A DNA stretch of 64,000 bases, taken from Lachnospiraceae bacterium (lineage in GTDB: Bacteria > Bacillota > Clostridia > Lachnospirales > Lachnospiraceae). Both the position numbers and the translations under genes were made by a program. A model generated the notes under the pieces. It worked only from the letters and a program-made list of their open reading frames with translations. It did not search any database and was not told where the DNA came from. The stretch is from positions 7,932 through 71,931 of the forward strand of contig VSND01000016.1 in assembly GCA_009774145.1 (NCBI GenBank), given 5' to 3'. The stretch's first letter is position 1. Each line of letters begins with the position of its first letter. Positions 53,521-62,268 of the stretch are shown here, in pieces.

Positions 53521-54495
53521 TTACGCCGGCGGACAGAAGTCGCACTCCCGAAGCAGTTCTTCCACAATCTGCCGGTACGGTGAAAGATTCTGTACTTTCC
53601 GGATCTGCTTCTCATATTTCTTTGTATCCGCAAACAGATGGATCTGATAAAACCACAGTTCCTTCATCTTGAACAGCACGCTGGTTTCCGAAAGTCCCCG
53701 ACCCAGATAACCTTCCACCAGCCGTTCGTGAAACTTCTGAAACTGCGCCTTCGTGCCTCCATGGATCATCCCCGGGTTCAGAATCAGTCCCCGGCCGATC
53801 ATAAGCCGCTCTTCTTTTGGGTATGTGCTGCAAAACCGGCGAACGGCTCCGCCCGTGAACAGATCACCATTGTAGCAAAGCGGATTACTGCTCCTGTTCT
53901 GTGCTTCTTCGTAGCACTCCATCCTCGGTTCTTTTTTATAGTAATCCGCCTGAATCCTGGGATGAATGATCAGCTCTTCCATGGAATATTTGTTAAAAAT
54001 ATCCAGAAGCCGCCCAAATTCCTCCGGACTGTCCTTCCCCACCCGGGTCTTGACAGACAGCTTCAGATCCAGCGCACCGAAAATCTCCTCCAGAAAATGA
54101 TCCAGCTCCTCCGGAAATGCCAGAAATCCGGAACCCTTATGGCGGGAGACCACCGTCTTCGACGGACAGCCCAGATTCAGGTTGATCTCATCGTATCCAA
54201 ATTCCTGCAGCGCACGGGCTGTCCGGATAAAACCTTCTGCGTGTTTTGTCAGGATCTGAGGTACCGCCCGGATCCCCTCATTGTGCTCCGGCAGAATCTC
54301 CTGCAGCTCCCGTGTCTTGAACTCCCGCTTTTCATGGGTTTCCAGAAAAGGAATAAAATATTTATCCAATGCACCGTACACCTCTGCATGAGCCTTCCGG
54401 TACACCCAGGTTGTAATCCCCTCCATGGGGGCAAGGTAAAACTGCATCCCTGCTGCCGCTCTCCTTTCCTCTGCATCGGACACGGTGGGAATCAT
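53521..54495 (-). CDS. tRNA-dihydrouridine synthase
   Basis: FMN-dependent enzyme reducing uridines in tRNA D-loops, 324 aa. Motifs: FYLAPMEGITTWVYR at the start, EINLNLGCPSKTVVSRHKGSGFL with the catalytic cysteine, LKLSVKTRVG and MIGRGLILNPGM. The ATG at 54495 has GGGGGAGG ten bases upstream and overlaps the helicase stop as ATGA. It is the last gene of the island. Whether it is a passenger or part of the system cannot be told; some Dus relatives occur in nucleic-acid-related clusters. Confidence 0.9.
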   Translation of the reverse strand: MIPTVSDAEERRAAAGMQFYLAPMEGITTWVYRKAHAEVYGALDKYFIPFLETHEKREFKTRELQEILPEHNEGIRAVPQILTKHAEGFIRTARALQEFGYDEINLNLGCPSKTVVSRHKGSGFLAFPEELDHFLEEIFGALDLKLSVKTRVGKDSPEEFGRLLDIFNKYSMEELIIHPRIQADYYKKEPRMECYEEAQNRSSNPLCYNGDLFTGGAVRRFCSTYPKEERLMIGRGLILNPGMIHGGTKAQFQKFHERLVEGYLGRGLSETSVLFKMKELWFYQIHLFADTKKYEKQIRKVQNLSPYRQIVEELLRECDFCPPA

Positions 54496-56675
54496 CTTAT
54501 ATGTTCCTCCCCCTGTGCCAGCAATTTTAAAAACTCTGCTGCACCCTGCCGGTCCAACGCGTCCTCTGTCAGCTCCTTAAACTTCAGTTTCTCCGGCAGG
54601 ATATCAAAATATTTTCCTTCCATGCGCTCTTTTTTCAGCAGATATGCCTGGTTGATCCGGCATCCCTTCTCCAGGATCCGGGCATTGTATATACGGAATG
54701 CCTGTTCTGTCATCGAACAGATCCGGATCCCATACAGAAGGCCCCGAAGCATCACACGCTCGCAGGTGACTCCGCCGGAATTCCATATATAATACAGTGT
54801 CCGGATCGTATCGGTGCCCAGTGCCGGAAAGACCAGCAGATTATCCGTCCCCGGCTCTCTGGACAGCAGCGTTAACAGACCGAGCCTTTTTGCTTCTGCC
54901 CGAAGCTCCGCCAGAATACCGGCCGCTTCCTCATCCAGATAAGAATACGTCTCCTCGGAAGCGAGCACCTGATGAATCTGTTCCATGGTCCGCCGGTCTG
55001 TATGAAGTGCGCCCTTTCCTCCGAAACGGATATCCGCCTTCGCCGTCCCCTGCTCCACATCAATCCGTTTATGCTTCATGTCACAGCCCTGCACCTCCCA
55101 GGTCCTGCCTGCCAGAAAGAAACTGTCCCCGGCCTTATAGGCCCGGTCCACCGTCCCGATCTCCTGCTCATTCCACCGGACGCTGAAGGTCTCCTCCGAC
55201 TCGAAGACCGCATAAAATTCCAGATGGTCACAGAGCCGTTCTCCCGCGTCGGAAAGCCCCACCGCACCGTCCTCATAAAGCCTGATATAGTCCTTCTCCA
55301 TCATGGCGCGGAGCACCTGTTTCAGCTCATCCTGCGAAATATGCCGGAAAATCGCCAGTTCCAGAAGCTCTTCCGCCAGCCTGTGCGGATACAGACAGCC
55401 TTTCTGGCTGAGAATGGACAGAGTCTCATGAACCAGAAGATTCATGGGAAAACGGGGCAGCCGGACCGATTCCAGATACTTTTCCCGAAAATACAGTTCG
55501 ATCATGGCAATGGTCCGCACCAGACTCAGATCCAGATTTTCCAGCACTCCGCCCTCCGCTTCAAAATACCGCAGATGAAACGCAATCCTGGACTGCATGG
55601 TCTTCCTGCCGCTTCGCCCCACCCGCTGCACCATGCTGGAGATACGAAGCGGCTGGGACGCCTGAATCACCTCATCCAGATCTCCGATGTCGATCCCCAG
55701 TTCCAGCGTCAGCGTCGTCCCGGTCAGCACCGGACCTTCTCTTTGCTTCATCTGAAGTTCCGCTTCCTCTCTAAGCTCCCTGGAAATGCTTCCATGATGA
55801 ATATAATAGCAGTCCGGAAGCCCTGCGCGCAGTGCAAGACGCCGGACCTGCGCCACCAGAATCTCGCATTCCCGCCGGGAATTGGTAAAGAGAAGCGTGC
55901 GCTTTCCCATTGACTGTTTCAGAATCTTCTTTCCATAGGCAACCGGGTAATCGGTACCTCCGATCCGCGTAGACGTCACCGAGATCAGATACTGCCGGCG
56001 TTCCTCCTTATAATCAATCACCTTCGCTTTTCTCGTGCTTCCTGCATTCAGGTAGGCAAGCGCCTGCCGGCTGTCCCCAATGGTGGCGGACAGACCCAGC
56101 CGGACCGGCTCCCTCCCGATGATTCTCTGCATCCGCTCCAGAAGAGCCAGAAGCTGCAGCCCCCTTTGATTTCCCATAAAATAATGGATCTCGTCGATTA
56201 CGATATACTGCAGATCCGAGAACAGAATCCGTACATTTTCCGGATGCCGGCACAACATGGCCTCCAGCGACTCCGGCGTTGTCTGCAGGATCCCGCCCGG
56301 CACGCAGAGCAACTTCTCCTTTCTGGAGACGGCCGCGTCCCCGTGCCATTTTGTGATAAAAAGTCCGGTACCCGCAAGCATCTCTTCCATTCTGCAGAAC
56401 TGATCGTTGATCAGCGCTTTCAAAGGACTGATGTACAGAATTCCCACACTGTCCGCCGGATGTTCATAGATATCAGTCAGCGCCGGCATCAGCGCCGCCT
56501 CCGTCTTCCCCATGGCAGTCCCCGCCGTAAAAAGCAGATTATGCTTTTTTTCCAGAACTGCTCCAACGGCACGGATCTGCATGGAACTTAAATGTTCCCA
56601 TCCGTTATCATAGATATAGTCCTGAATAAAGTCTGCCAGTCGTTCATAGGCTTCCTGCTCATTCATCCGGATCAT
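54492..56675 (-). CDS. DEAD/DEAH-box (Lhr/BrxHI-like) helicase
   Basis: Superfamily 2 helicase of 727 aa. Motif I TAGTAMGKTEA (about 47-57), motif Ia YISPLKALINDQ, motif II DEIHYF (about 160), motif III LSATIGD, then the second RecA lobe with LLFTNSRRECE, TGTTLTLELGIDIGD and motif VI RVGRSGRKTMQSR. A C-terminal region with Lhr-like winged helix follows. Such Lhr-type helicases occur as BrxHI beside BrxD-like ATPases in phage-defence loci. It overlaps the ATPase gene upstream and Dus downstream, each by four bases. Confidence 0.88.
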   Translation of the reverse strand: MIRMNEQEAYERLADFIQDYIYDNGWEHLSSMQIRAVGAVLEKKHNLLFTAGTAMGKTEAALMPALTDIYEHPADSVGILYISPLKALINDQFCRMEEMLAGTGLFITKWHGDAAVSRKEKLLCVPGGILQTTPESLEAMLCRHPENVRILFSDLQYIVIDEIHYFMGNQRGLQLLALLERMQRIIGREPVRLGLSATIGDSRQALAYLNAGSTRKAKVIDYKEERRQYLISVTSTRIGGTDYPVAYGKKILKQSMGKRTLLFTNSRRECEILVAQVRRLALRAGLPDCYYIHHGSISRELREEAELQMKQREGPVLTGTTLTLELGIDIGDLDEVIQASQPLRISSMVQRVGRSGRKTMQSRIAFHLRYFEAEGGVLENLDLSLVRTIAMIELYFREKYLESVRLPRFPMNLLVHETLSILSQKGCLYPHRLAEELLELAIFRHISQDELKQVLRAMMEKDYIRLYEDGAVGLSDAGERLCDHLEFYAVFESEETFSVRWNEQEIGTVDRAYKAGDSFFLAGRTWEVQGCDMKHKRIDVEQGTAKADIRFGGKGALHTDRRTMEQIHQVLASEETYSYLDEEAAGILAELRAEAKRLGLLTLLSREPGTDNLLVFPALGTDTIRTLYYIWNSGGVTCERVMLRGLLYGIRICSMTEQAFRIYNARILEKGCRINQAYLLKKERMEGKYFDILPEKLKFKELTEDALDRQGAAEFLKLLAQGEEHIR

Positions 56676-58009
56676 AAGGTAAATCCTTCATATTTTCCGC
56701 CGCCTGCGGCCCCTTCTGCATCTTCAGCTCCGATCATGGAACTGCTCATTCGAATCCCCTTTTCCCCTCTCAGAAAATCCTCCATCCCGTCTCCCGGCCT
56801 CACCGTGCCCTTCAGATCCAGAATCGTCAGGAAATCCCGGATAAATTCCCGGGGCGTCAGATGGTTGGCCGCTGCAATCCGGCGGTATTCATGATCCACG
56901 AACCGGATCCGCTCTTCCTCGGAAAAATATTCCTCCCGTTCGTGAAGCAGCGCATGCATCTGTTCCAGCCGTTCCAGAAGCGCCGTAAATTCCTCCGGGG
57001 TCAGCATGGACAGCCGGATAATCGGCGCATGGTAGATCTCGTCCCCCTGCAGGGCGGAATTGGACAGCCGGCTCTTTAACGCCTCATAGGAAAAAATCCC
57101 CCGCTTCCGGTCATGGATCGACGAAGGAATCCCGCACAGAATAATCCCCATATACCTGGCTTCATTTCCATAGCAGTCGTTGTAAATGGAGAGCAGCCGT
57201 TCAAAATTGTGTTCCCGCGTGACGGCATGCACAATATTTCTCGTGATCTGGGTCAGCTCATCCAGCAAAAGATAGATACCTGTATATCCGATCTCCCTGA
57301 CAAAAAGCGCCCAGATCTTCATATAGGAAAACCAGTCTCCGTCGGTAATGACCGCATTGACGCCCAGCGCCTTCTTCGCTTCCGTGCGGTTTCGGTATTC
57401 TCCGCGCATCCAGCGGAGCGCATGGTTCTTCCGTTCCGGTTCCTTTAGCAGATAGCCGCGGATATATTGAAGCAGCGTCTCATAAAAATCATATCCGTGG
57501 GGCAGCGCCTCGATCTTTTTCCGAATCGCCTGACCGGATTCCAGAATGTCTTCCAGAATCTCTCCGTCTTCTGCAAGCCCTTTTTCTCTGGCGCGTTCCT
57601 GGCAGTCATAGAGGTACGTATCCAGCACCTCCTCCAGTGCGTTGCCCGACGGGCAGGTGCGGGTGCTCATGCGCGACAGCAGGCACCGATAGGTCTCCAG
57701 TCCCTCCCGCTTCGTGCCGCACAGCTTCCGCTCCGGCGCCAGTTCGCACTCCATCACCACGAAGCCTCTGAGCAGCGCTTCGTTCTTGATCAGTTTTGCC
57801 ATAAAGCTTTTTCCGGTCCCGTAGGCTCCCTCCAGCAGCCGGAAAGTAGAATATCCTTCCGCCACCTGCTCCATATCGTGAACAATGGCCGCCACCTCAT
57901 CCTTACGGCCCACCGCGATATACTGCAGCCCGTTGTCCGGCACAGTTCCTCCCGCCAGCGCATGAAGGATCGTCTTTGCAATTCTTTTATTTATCCTGTG
58001 TTCCATCAT
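56672..58009 (-). CDS. BrxD-like (DUF2791) ATP-binding protein
   Basis: P-loop ATPase of 445 aa of the DUF2791 group seen in BREX/Pgl loci as BrxD. Residues: N-terminal INKRIAKTILHALAGGTVPDNGLQYIAVGR, Walker A LLEGAYGTGKSFMAKLI (about 57-73) and Walker B IYLLLDELTQI (about 245). A sensor region GIILCGIPSS and a C-terminal winged-helix-like LTPREFIRDFLTILD follow. Start and stop both form ATGA overlaps with neighbours. Partner of the TerB-type protein and helicase in a conserved three-gene set. Confidence 0.87.
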   Translation of the reverse strand: MMEHRINKRIAKTILHALAGGTVPDNGLQYIAVGRKDEVAAIVHDMEQVAEGYSTFRLLEGAYGTGKSFMAKLIKNEALLRGFVVMECELAPERKLCGTKREGLETYRCLLSRMSTRTCPSGNALEEVLDTYLYDCQERAREKGLAEDGEILEDILESGQAIRKKIEALPHGYDFYETLLQYIRGYLLKEPERKNHALRWMRGEYRNRTEAKKALGVNAVITDGDWFSYMKIWALFVREIGYTGIYLLLDELTQITRNIVHAVTREHNFERLLSIYNDCYGNEARYMGIILCGIPSSIHDRKRGIFSYEALKSRLSNSALQGDEIYHAPIIRLSMLTPEEFTALLERLEQMHALLHEREEYFSEEERIRFVDHEYRRIAAANHLTPREFIRDFLTILDLKGTVRPGDGMEDFLRGEKGIRMSSSMIGAEDAEGAAGGGKYEGFTL

Positions 58010-59754
58010 GGTCCCTCTTCCAGTATCCTGTCTGTTTCTTCTTCATAGTCTTCCAGTATACGAAGTCTGCCCGCTTCCTTTTCCAGAAGAAAATCTCCCA
58101 AAAGTTCCAGCGCCCGGTTGTTGATCTGTTTCATCATGACCGATTCCGGCATCTGCAGCGTGAGGAGATATTCTTCAGCAGCGCTCCGGTCGCCTGCGCG
58201 CAGAAAACGGAGGTACTGTTTTTCGTCGGAGGTAAATGTGACGGGGGATGTTTCTGCTTCTCCCTGTTCCATATGCTCTGTCGAATCATACTGCGCCGCC
58301 ATGAAAACTGCTCCCTGTCTTTTCTCTTTCATACTTTTTGTATCGTAAGACGCCGGCTTCCTTTCTGTCAGAGGCATTTCCGGATGACGGGCAGCCATAC
58401 TCCCCGCCTCATATGCAATCTCTCCTTCACTCAGCATCCCCAGAACCCGTTCTGCATCTTCCTTCGCCTGCTTCAGTTTCTCCCGGTCCACCGCACCGGC
58501 CGTATGGAGTTCTTCATAATCCGGATCCGGCGCCGGCTTCCCCATAGGCCTTCGGCCGCGCCGTCTCCGCTCCGGCAGGGAGATCTCTTCCGTTGCCAGA
58601 TAATCCAGCACTCCGTCTTCAATGGATGCCTGAAACTGCTCATCCTGCAAAAGCTCCTTGATCTTCGCCACATCCTGGGGCCGGTCCGTACCGGATGTAT
58701 ACGCCTTACCGATGATTCTTTGTACCGATCCTTTTCTGGGCGCCGCCTTTAAATGCCACCGCATACGGCTCTCCGTATACTGATAGATAACGCACAGCAG
58801 ATCCTGTACACTTTCCCGCAGCACATAATACCAGTATTTCCAGTAATCGGAAAAATCCTGATATTCATAATACATATATTTGGATACCTGTACAACCTTC
58901 TTTTCCTTTTTTTCGCCGCACATCACCGGATATTCACCGATATACACGGAAGCATAGAAGCCGTTCAGAATCATATGCCGGAAATCATATGCCTTCAGAT
59001 CCCGCTCCAGCATACGGAACACATATGGGAGCGCCTTCCATGTATGAAAGACATACTCTTTTTCCTGACATCGCTCTGCTTCCTTCAGACCGCGGGCATT
59101 CTGCCTGACAAATACGCCGGCCGCTTCATACGCTCCTTTTTCCATGGCTTCGTATGCCCGGCCGCTCCAGTCCCTGCCGGTCCTCTTTTCCAGCCGGTCG
59201 ATCATCTCTGGCATCATTTCCGGAAACGCCAGCATAAAAAGACGGCAGACGGTATAAAAATACTCCCTGCTTTCATTGCTGATCTTTCCGTCTGTATCCG
59301 CTTCCACGGCATCCCAGAAGGAAAACATGGCGTCACATGCTTCCCCCGGCGTGTCCTGATAGATCAGATTCGCCAGCTCCAGAACGTAATATCTGGCATA
59401 ATATATGTCAGCCCGCCTGATCACATGCTCCCGAAAATGTCTGACCAGCGTATAATAACAGAGGATCTGCTCATCGCTCATCTCCTCCAGACAGCGGATC
59501 TCCTTTGGCAGGCGCACATGCATATCAGATTCCGCATTCAGCCCTTTCATATACAGAGCTTCCTCCCGGAACAGCCGGATATCCGCCTGCATATATTCAT
59601 AATAACTCAGGTCCCGTCCAAAATTCCGCTGCTGCTTTAATTTAATCACATACCTGCGGAAGGCTTCCACCTTTCGTTCAGGCGTCAGCCTCTGCTCATA
59701 CATCTTCTGCAGGTTCATGGAGTCCTTTTTCTGATTCGTTTCACTCTTTTTCAT
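58006..59754 (-). CDS. TerB-N/TerB-C domain protein
   Basis: 582-aa soluble protein. The N-terminal half (FRRYVIKLKQQRNFGRDLSYYEYMQADIRLFREEAL, split TerB-N pattern) is rich in aromatic and charged helices. A linker with RRRRGRRPMG and acidic patches leads to a C-terminal TerB-C-like part ending YEEETDRILEEGP. TerB-N/TerB-C proteins with a DUF2791 ATPase and a helicase were described from comparative genomics as a predicted DNA-processing, Pgl-like system. The ATG at 59754 overlaps the MmcQ stop as ATGA. Domain call moderate, context strong. Confidence 0.75.
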   Translation of the reverse strand: MKKSETNQKKDSMNLQKMYEQRLTPERKVEAFRRYVIKLKQQRNFGRDLSYYEYMQADIRLFREEALYMKGLNAESDMHVRLPKEIRCLEEMSDEQILCYYTLVRHFREHVIRRADIYYARYYVLELANLIYQDTPGEACDAMFSFWDAVEADTDGKISNESREYFYTVCRLFMLAFPEMMPEMIDRLEKRTGRDWSGRAYEAMEKGAYEAAGVFVRQNARGLKEAERCQEKEYVFHTWKALPYVFRMLERDLKAYDFRHMILNGFYASVYIGEYPVMCGEKKEKKVVQVSKYMYYEYQDFSDYWKYWYYVLRESVQDLLCVIYQYTESRMRWHLKAAPRKGSVQRIIGKAYTSGTDRPQDVAKIKELLQDEQFQASIEDGVLDYLATEEISLPERRRRGRRPMGKPAPDPDYEELHTAGAVDREKLKQAKEDAERVLGMLSEGEIAYEAGSMAARHPEMPLTERKPASYDTKSMKEKRQGAVFMAAQYDSTEHMEQGEAETSPVTFTSDEKQYLRFLRAGDRSAAEEYLLTLQMPESVMMKQINNRALELLGDFLLEKEAGRLRILEDYEEETDRILEEGP

Positions 59755-60089
59755 TTCTGCTTCTTTGCACACAGATCGTAGCTTTCTGCGATCATCCTTT
59801 TGATGTCGTCCTCCGGTATGGTCCCGTCAAGAATCAGGGAATTCCAGTGCTTCTTGTTCATGTGATAGGCCGGAACCACCGCCTCATATGTCTGCCTCCA
59901 CAGCTCCCGCCACTCGGGATCGCATTTCACATTGACCCAGATCCGTTCCTCCCGCTCATAGATCCATGCGAAGATCCGGTTCGTTGTCCGGATCCGCATG
60001 CAGGTCCAGTTGAGATCGTGAAACGGATAATCTTCGTAGGTGTCGGAGAATGTGAGGCAGTAGGCAATCGCCTGTTTTCTGGTTGTCAT
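59751..60089 (-). CDS. MmcQ/YjbR-family protein
   Basis: Small protein of 112 aa with the double-wing MmcQ/YjbR (CyaY-like DNA-binding) pattern: SDTYEDYPFHDLNWTCMRI, KIFAWIYEREERIWVNVKCDP-like strand pairs and MNKKHWNSLILDGTIPEDDI. Length typical. Members are predicted to bind DNA, with no defined role. It starts eight bases after the DUF262 gene and is joined to the TerB gene by an ATGA overlap, so it may be a structural or regulatory part of the cassette. Confidence 0.87.
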   Translation of the reverse strand: MTTRKQAIAYCLTFSDTYEDYPFHDLNWTCMRIRTTNRIFAWIYEREERIWVNVKCDPEWRELWRQTYEAVVPAYHMNKKHWNSLILDGTIPEDDIKRMIAESYDLCAKKQK

Positions 60090-60097
60090 GCCTGTTC

Positions 60098-61870
60098 CTA
60101 CAATCCTTTCCCAAAATTTTGAATCACTTCTTCACTCTCTCTCCCCGGAACAGGTTTCCCCATTGCCATTTCAATCGCATCCAGAAGTTTTGATGCACGT
60201 TTTATAATAAATTCGTCAAAACGATCCTGACGACACTCTAATACATCCAGCCAGTGCGACTCAAGGTAGGAATCAAGCACCTGCTCTGTAACCTGTCCCT
60301 TTTTCTCAATTTTAGATAAATATTTGCTGGGGGCAACGCCTCCGATTTCCCGATTTGTTCTGTAAGAAAGAGGCGTTTTATTTATTATGGAATTCCAACG
60401 GCTTTTAGGATAGCCGGATTTTATGCAATACTCTTTCGGAAACACATGATGAATATCTACGGCATCTGATTTATAAACGGTAAAATCCATCTCTCTCCCA
60501 CTGATAAAATCTCTGCTTTTATTTTTCAAAATCAAAGCCATGATCCCTTTATAAGCAGCACTTAATCTGGACTGCAGGCTCAATAATCGCACAGGGTTAA
60601 AATATGCCTCCTGAACTGTCTTGGGTACTTTCAATTCATCAGATATCCATTCCATAACTCCCACTACATCAGAAACATATCGTGTCTCATTGGCGCTGCC
60701 ATACATCTCACCAAACACGCCACACCAATACCACTGTTTTATTTTATCTTTCACACTTGTTGTTCTGATCTTTCCTCCATCCTCGAGCAATGTGCAAAGA
60801 ACCGCCAGAGGAATCAGCTGTGTCGTATATGGAAGATCACGGCTGACAAAGATTCTCTCTTCATTCAGAATTTTCTCCGCCTCCACAAACCCTGCGGAAA
60901 GGTCATCTGCATATTTTTGATATTCCTCCAAAGTAAGATTCAGCACATCTTTTTTCTTACAGCTGACTGTTTTCCCTTTTTTGTAGGAAGACATTAAAGT
61001 ACATGCGGTGAGAAAATCCGTCGCATCTATAATTGTCAGAATATCTCCCTGAAAATACTTTTGCTGTCGACTTTCCCAGTCTTTACGAAGTTCAAAATCA
61101 TCCATAGCAAAAACTGCTGTCACCAGTTCAAACACCGTCAGAGACACACCGCCCGTATTCACATTCTCAAACACCTGGCACACCGCTTCTTTTGGTGTCT
61201 CCTTATCCAGTAAAATAACAGGCATTGTATACTGCATAATCGGCATTGTAATCTGAGAACCGAATTGCGTAAACTCCAAAAACACCTGTTGATTCAGCTG
61301 ATGGTACTGAAAATACTCCTGCTGCCATTTCTGTGATTTTGCAAAATCCAGTATGATATTCAGCGGATACATATGATTTTCATATTCCTTATCCGATGTA
61401 GACAGATCCAGTTCTATTTTACGACCAAAATCCGATGTGATAATTCGATTTGATGGCACAGATACAATCGCATCAATCCGATCAACCGTTTCATCCAGAC
61501 ATTTTCGGATATCCAGATAATAATATCGGTCTATCTTTTTTCCCTTGTCAGTTCTTGTATGTACCGGTTCATCGCAATACATTGCTCCATAGATAGATGT
61601 CAGTCTCTGTTGACCGTCAAGAATCAGTTCCGAAGGAATCATATTCAGCACATCTACACCCTGAATTGTCCGATACTTAAAACGAATATTTTGATTTCCA
61701 TATTCCAGAAACATGGCTGCTCCCACTGGGTAATTACTGGAAATACTGGCCATCAGTGACCGGATTCGATAATCATCCCATACCCAGCCTCTCTGGAAAT
61801 CCGGAAGCTGAATTTTCCCTGTAGTAATCTCTTTCATTAACTCTACAATTAATCTGTCATTTGTTTTCAT
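60098..61870 (-). CDS. DUF262 and HNH (GmrSD-like) protein
   Basis: 590-aa protein. The N-terminal DUF262 domain (ParB/sulfiredoxin-like) has IQLPDFQRGWVWDDYRIRSL and the nucleotide-binding ELILDGQQRLTSIYG (about 80-95). The C-terminal part carries a DUF1524-like HNH nuclease motif, DIHHVFPKEY (about 475), then NSIINKTPLSYRTNR and GGVAPSKYL. This joins GmrS- and GmrD-type functions in one chain; GmrSD is a type IV restriction enzyme acting on modified phage DNA. AT content is visibly higher than in neighbouring housekeeping genes. It overlaps the NUDIX stop as ATGA. Confidence 0.88.
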   Translation of the reverse strand: MKTNDRLIVELMKEITTGKIQLPDFQRGWVWDDYRIRSLMASISSNYPVGAAMFLEYGNQNIRFKYRTIQGVDVLNMIPSELILDGQQRLTSIYGAMYCDEPVHTRTDKGKKIDRYYYLDIRKCLDETVDRIDAIVSVPSNRIITSDFGRKIELDLSTSDKEYENHMYPLNIILDFAKSQKWQQEYFQYHQLNQQVFLEFTQFGSQITMPIMQYTMPVILLDKETPKEAVCQVFENVNTGGVSLTVFELVTAVFAMDDFELRKDWESRQQKYFQGDILTIIDATDFLTACTLMSSYKKGKTVSCKKKDVLNLTLEEYQKYADDLSAGFVEAEKILNEERIFVSRDLPYTTQLIPLAVLCTLLEDGGKIRTTSVKDKIKQWYWCGVFGEMYGSANETRYVSDVVGVMEWISDELKVPKTVQEAYFNPVRLLSLQSRLSAAYKGIMALILKNKSRDFISGREMDFTVYKSDAVDIHHVFPKEYCIKSGYPKSRWNSIINKTPLSYRTNREIGGVAPSKYLSKIEKKGQVTEQVLDSYLESHWLDVLECRQDRFDEFIIKRASKLLDAIEMAMGKPVPGRESEEVIQNFGKGL

Positions 61871-62265
61871 ACCCTTATCCTCATAGTCTCTTTTAGCTTT
61901 TCGGCAACTGCCACATCCGCCGGAAGCCAGTCCACATCATCCAGTTCCTCTCTGGTCAGCCACCTCGCCGCCTCGTGCTCCTTTAAGACCAGATCGCCGG
62001 AACGGATCGTGCACAAAAAACAGTGCATCGTCAGATGAAATCCCGGATAGTCATATTCTACTGTCTCCACCAGCTCACCGACCTCAATCTCTGTATCCAG
62101 TTCCTCCTGTATCTCACGGACCAGCGCCTGCTGCGGCGTCTCACCCGGTTCCATCTTTCCGCCCGGAAACTCCCATCCGTCCTTAAATTCACCGTAGCCG
62201 CGCTGAGTGGCGAAGATCCGTCCGCTGTGGGTGATGATGGCGGCTGCTACTTCTATGGTTTTCAT
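61867..62265 (-). CDS. MutT-like NUDIX hydrolase
   Basis: 132 aa with the full NUDIX box GGKMEPGETPQQALVREIQEEL (residues about 35-56) and the MutT-type IEVAAAIITHSGRIFATQRGYGEFKDGWEFPGG lead. It likely cleans oxidised or other nucleoside triphosphates. It starts three bases after the DUF3427 helicase stop, using a GAGGAG inside that gene's end, and overlaps DUF262 downstream. In this setting it could serve the island rather than general housekeeping. Confidence 0.88.
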   Translation of the reverse strand: MKTIEVAAAIITHSGRIFATQRGYGEFKDGWEFPGGKMEPGETPQQALVREIQEELDTEIEVGELVETVEYDYPGFHLTMHCFLCTIRSGDLVLKEHEAARWLTREELDDVDWLPADVAVAEKLKETMRIRV

Positions 62266-62268
62266 ATC

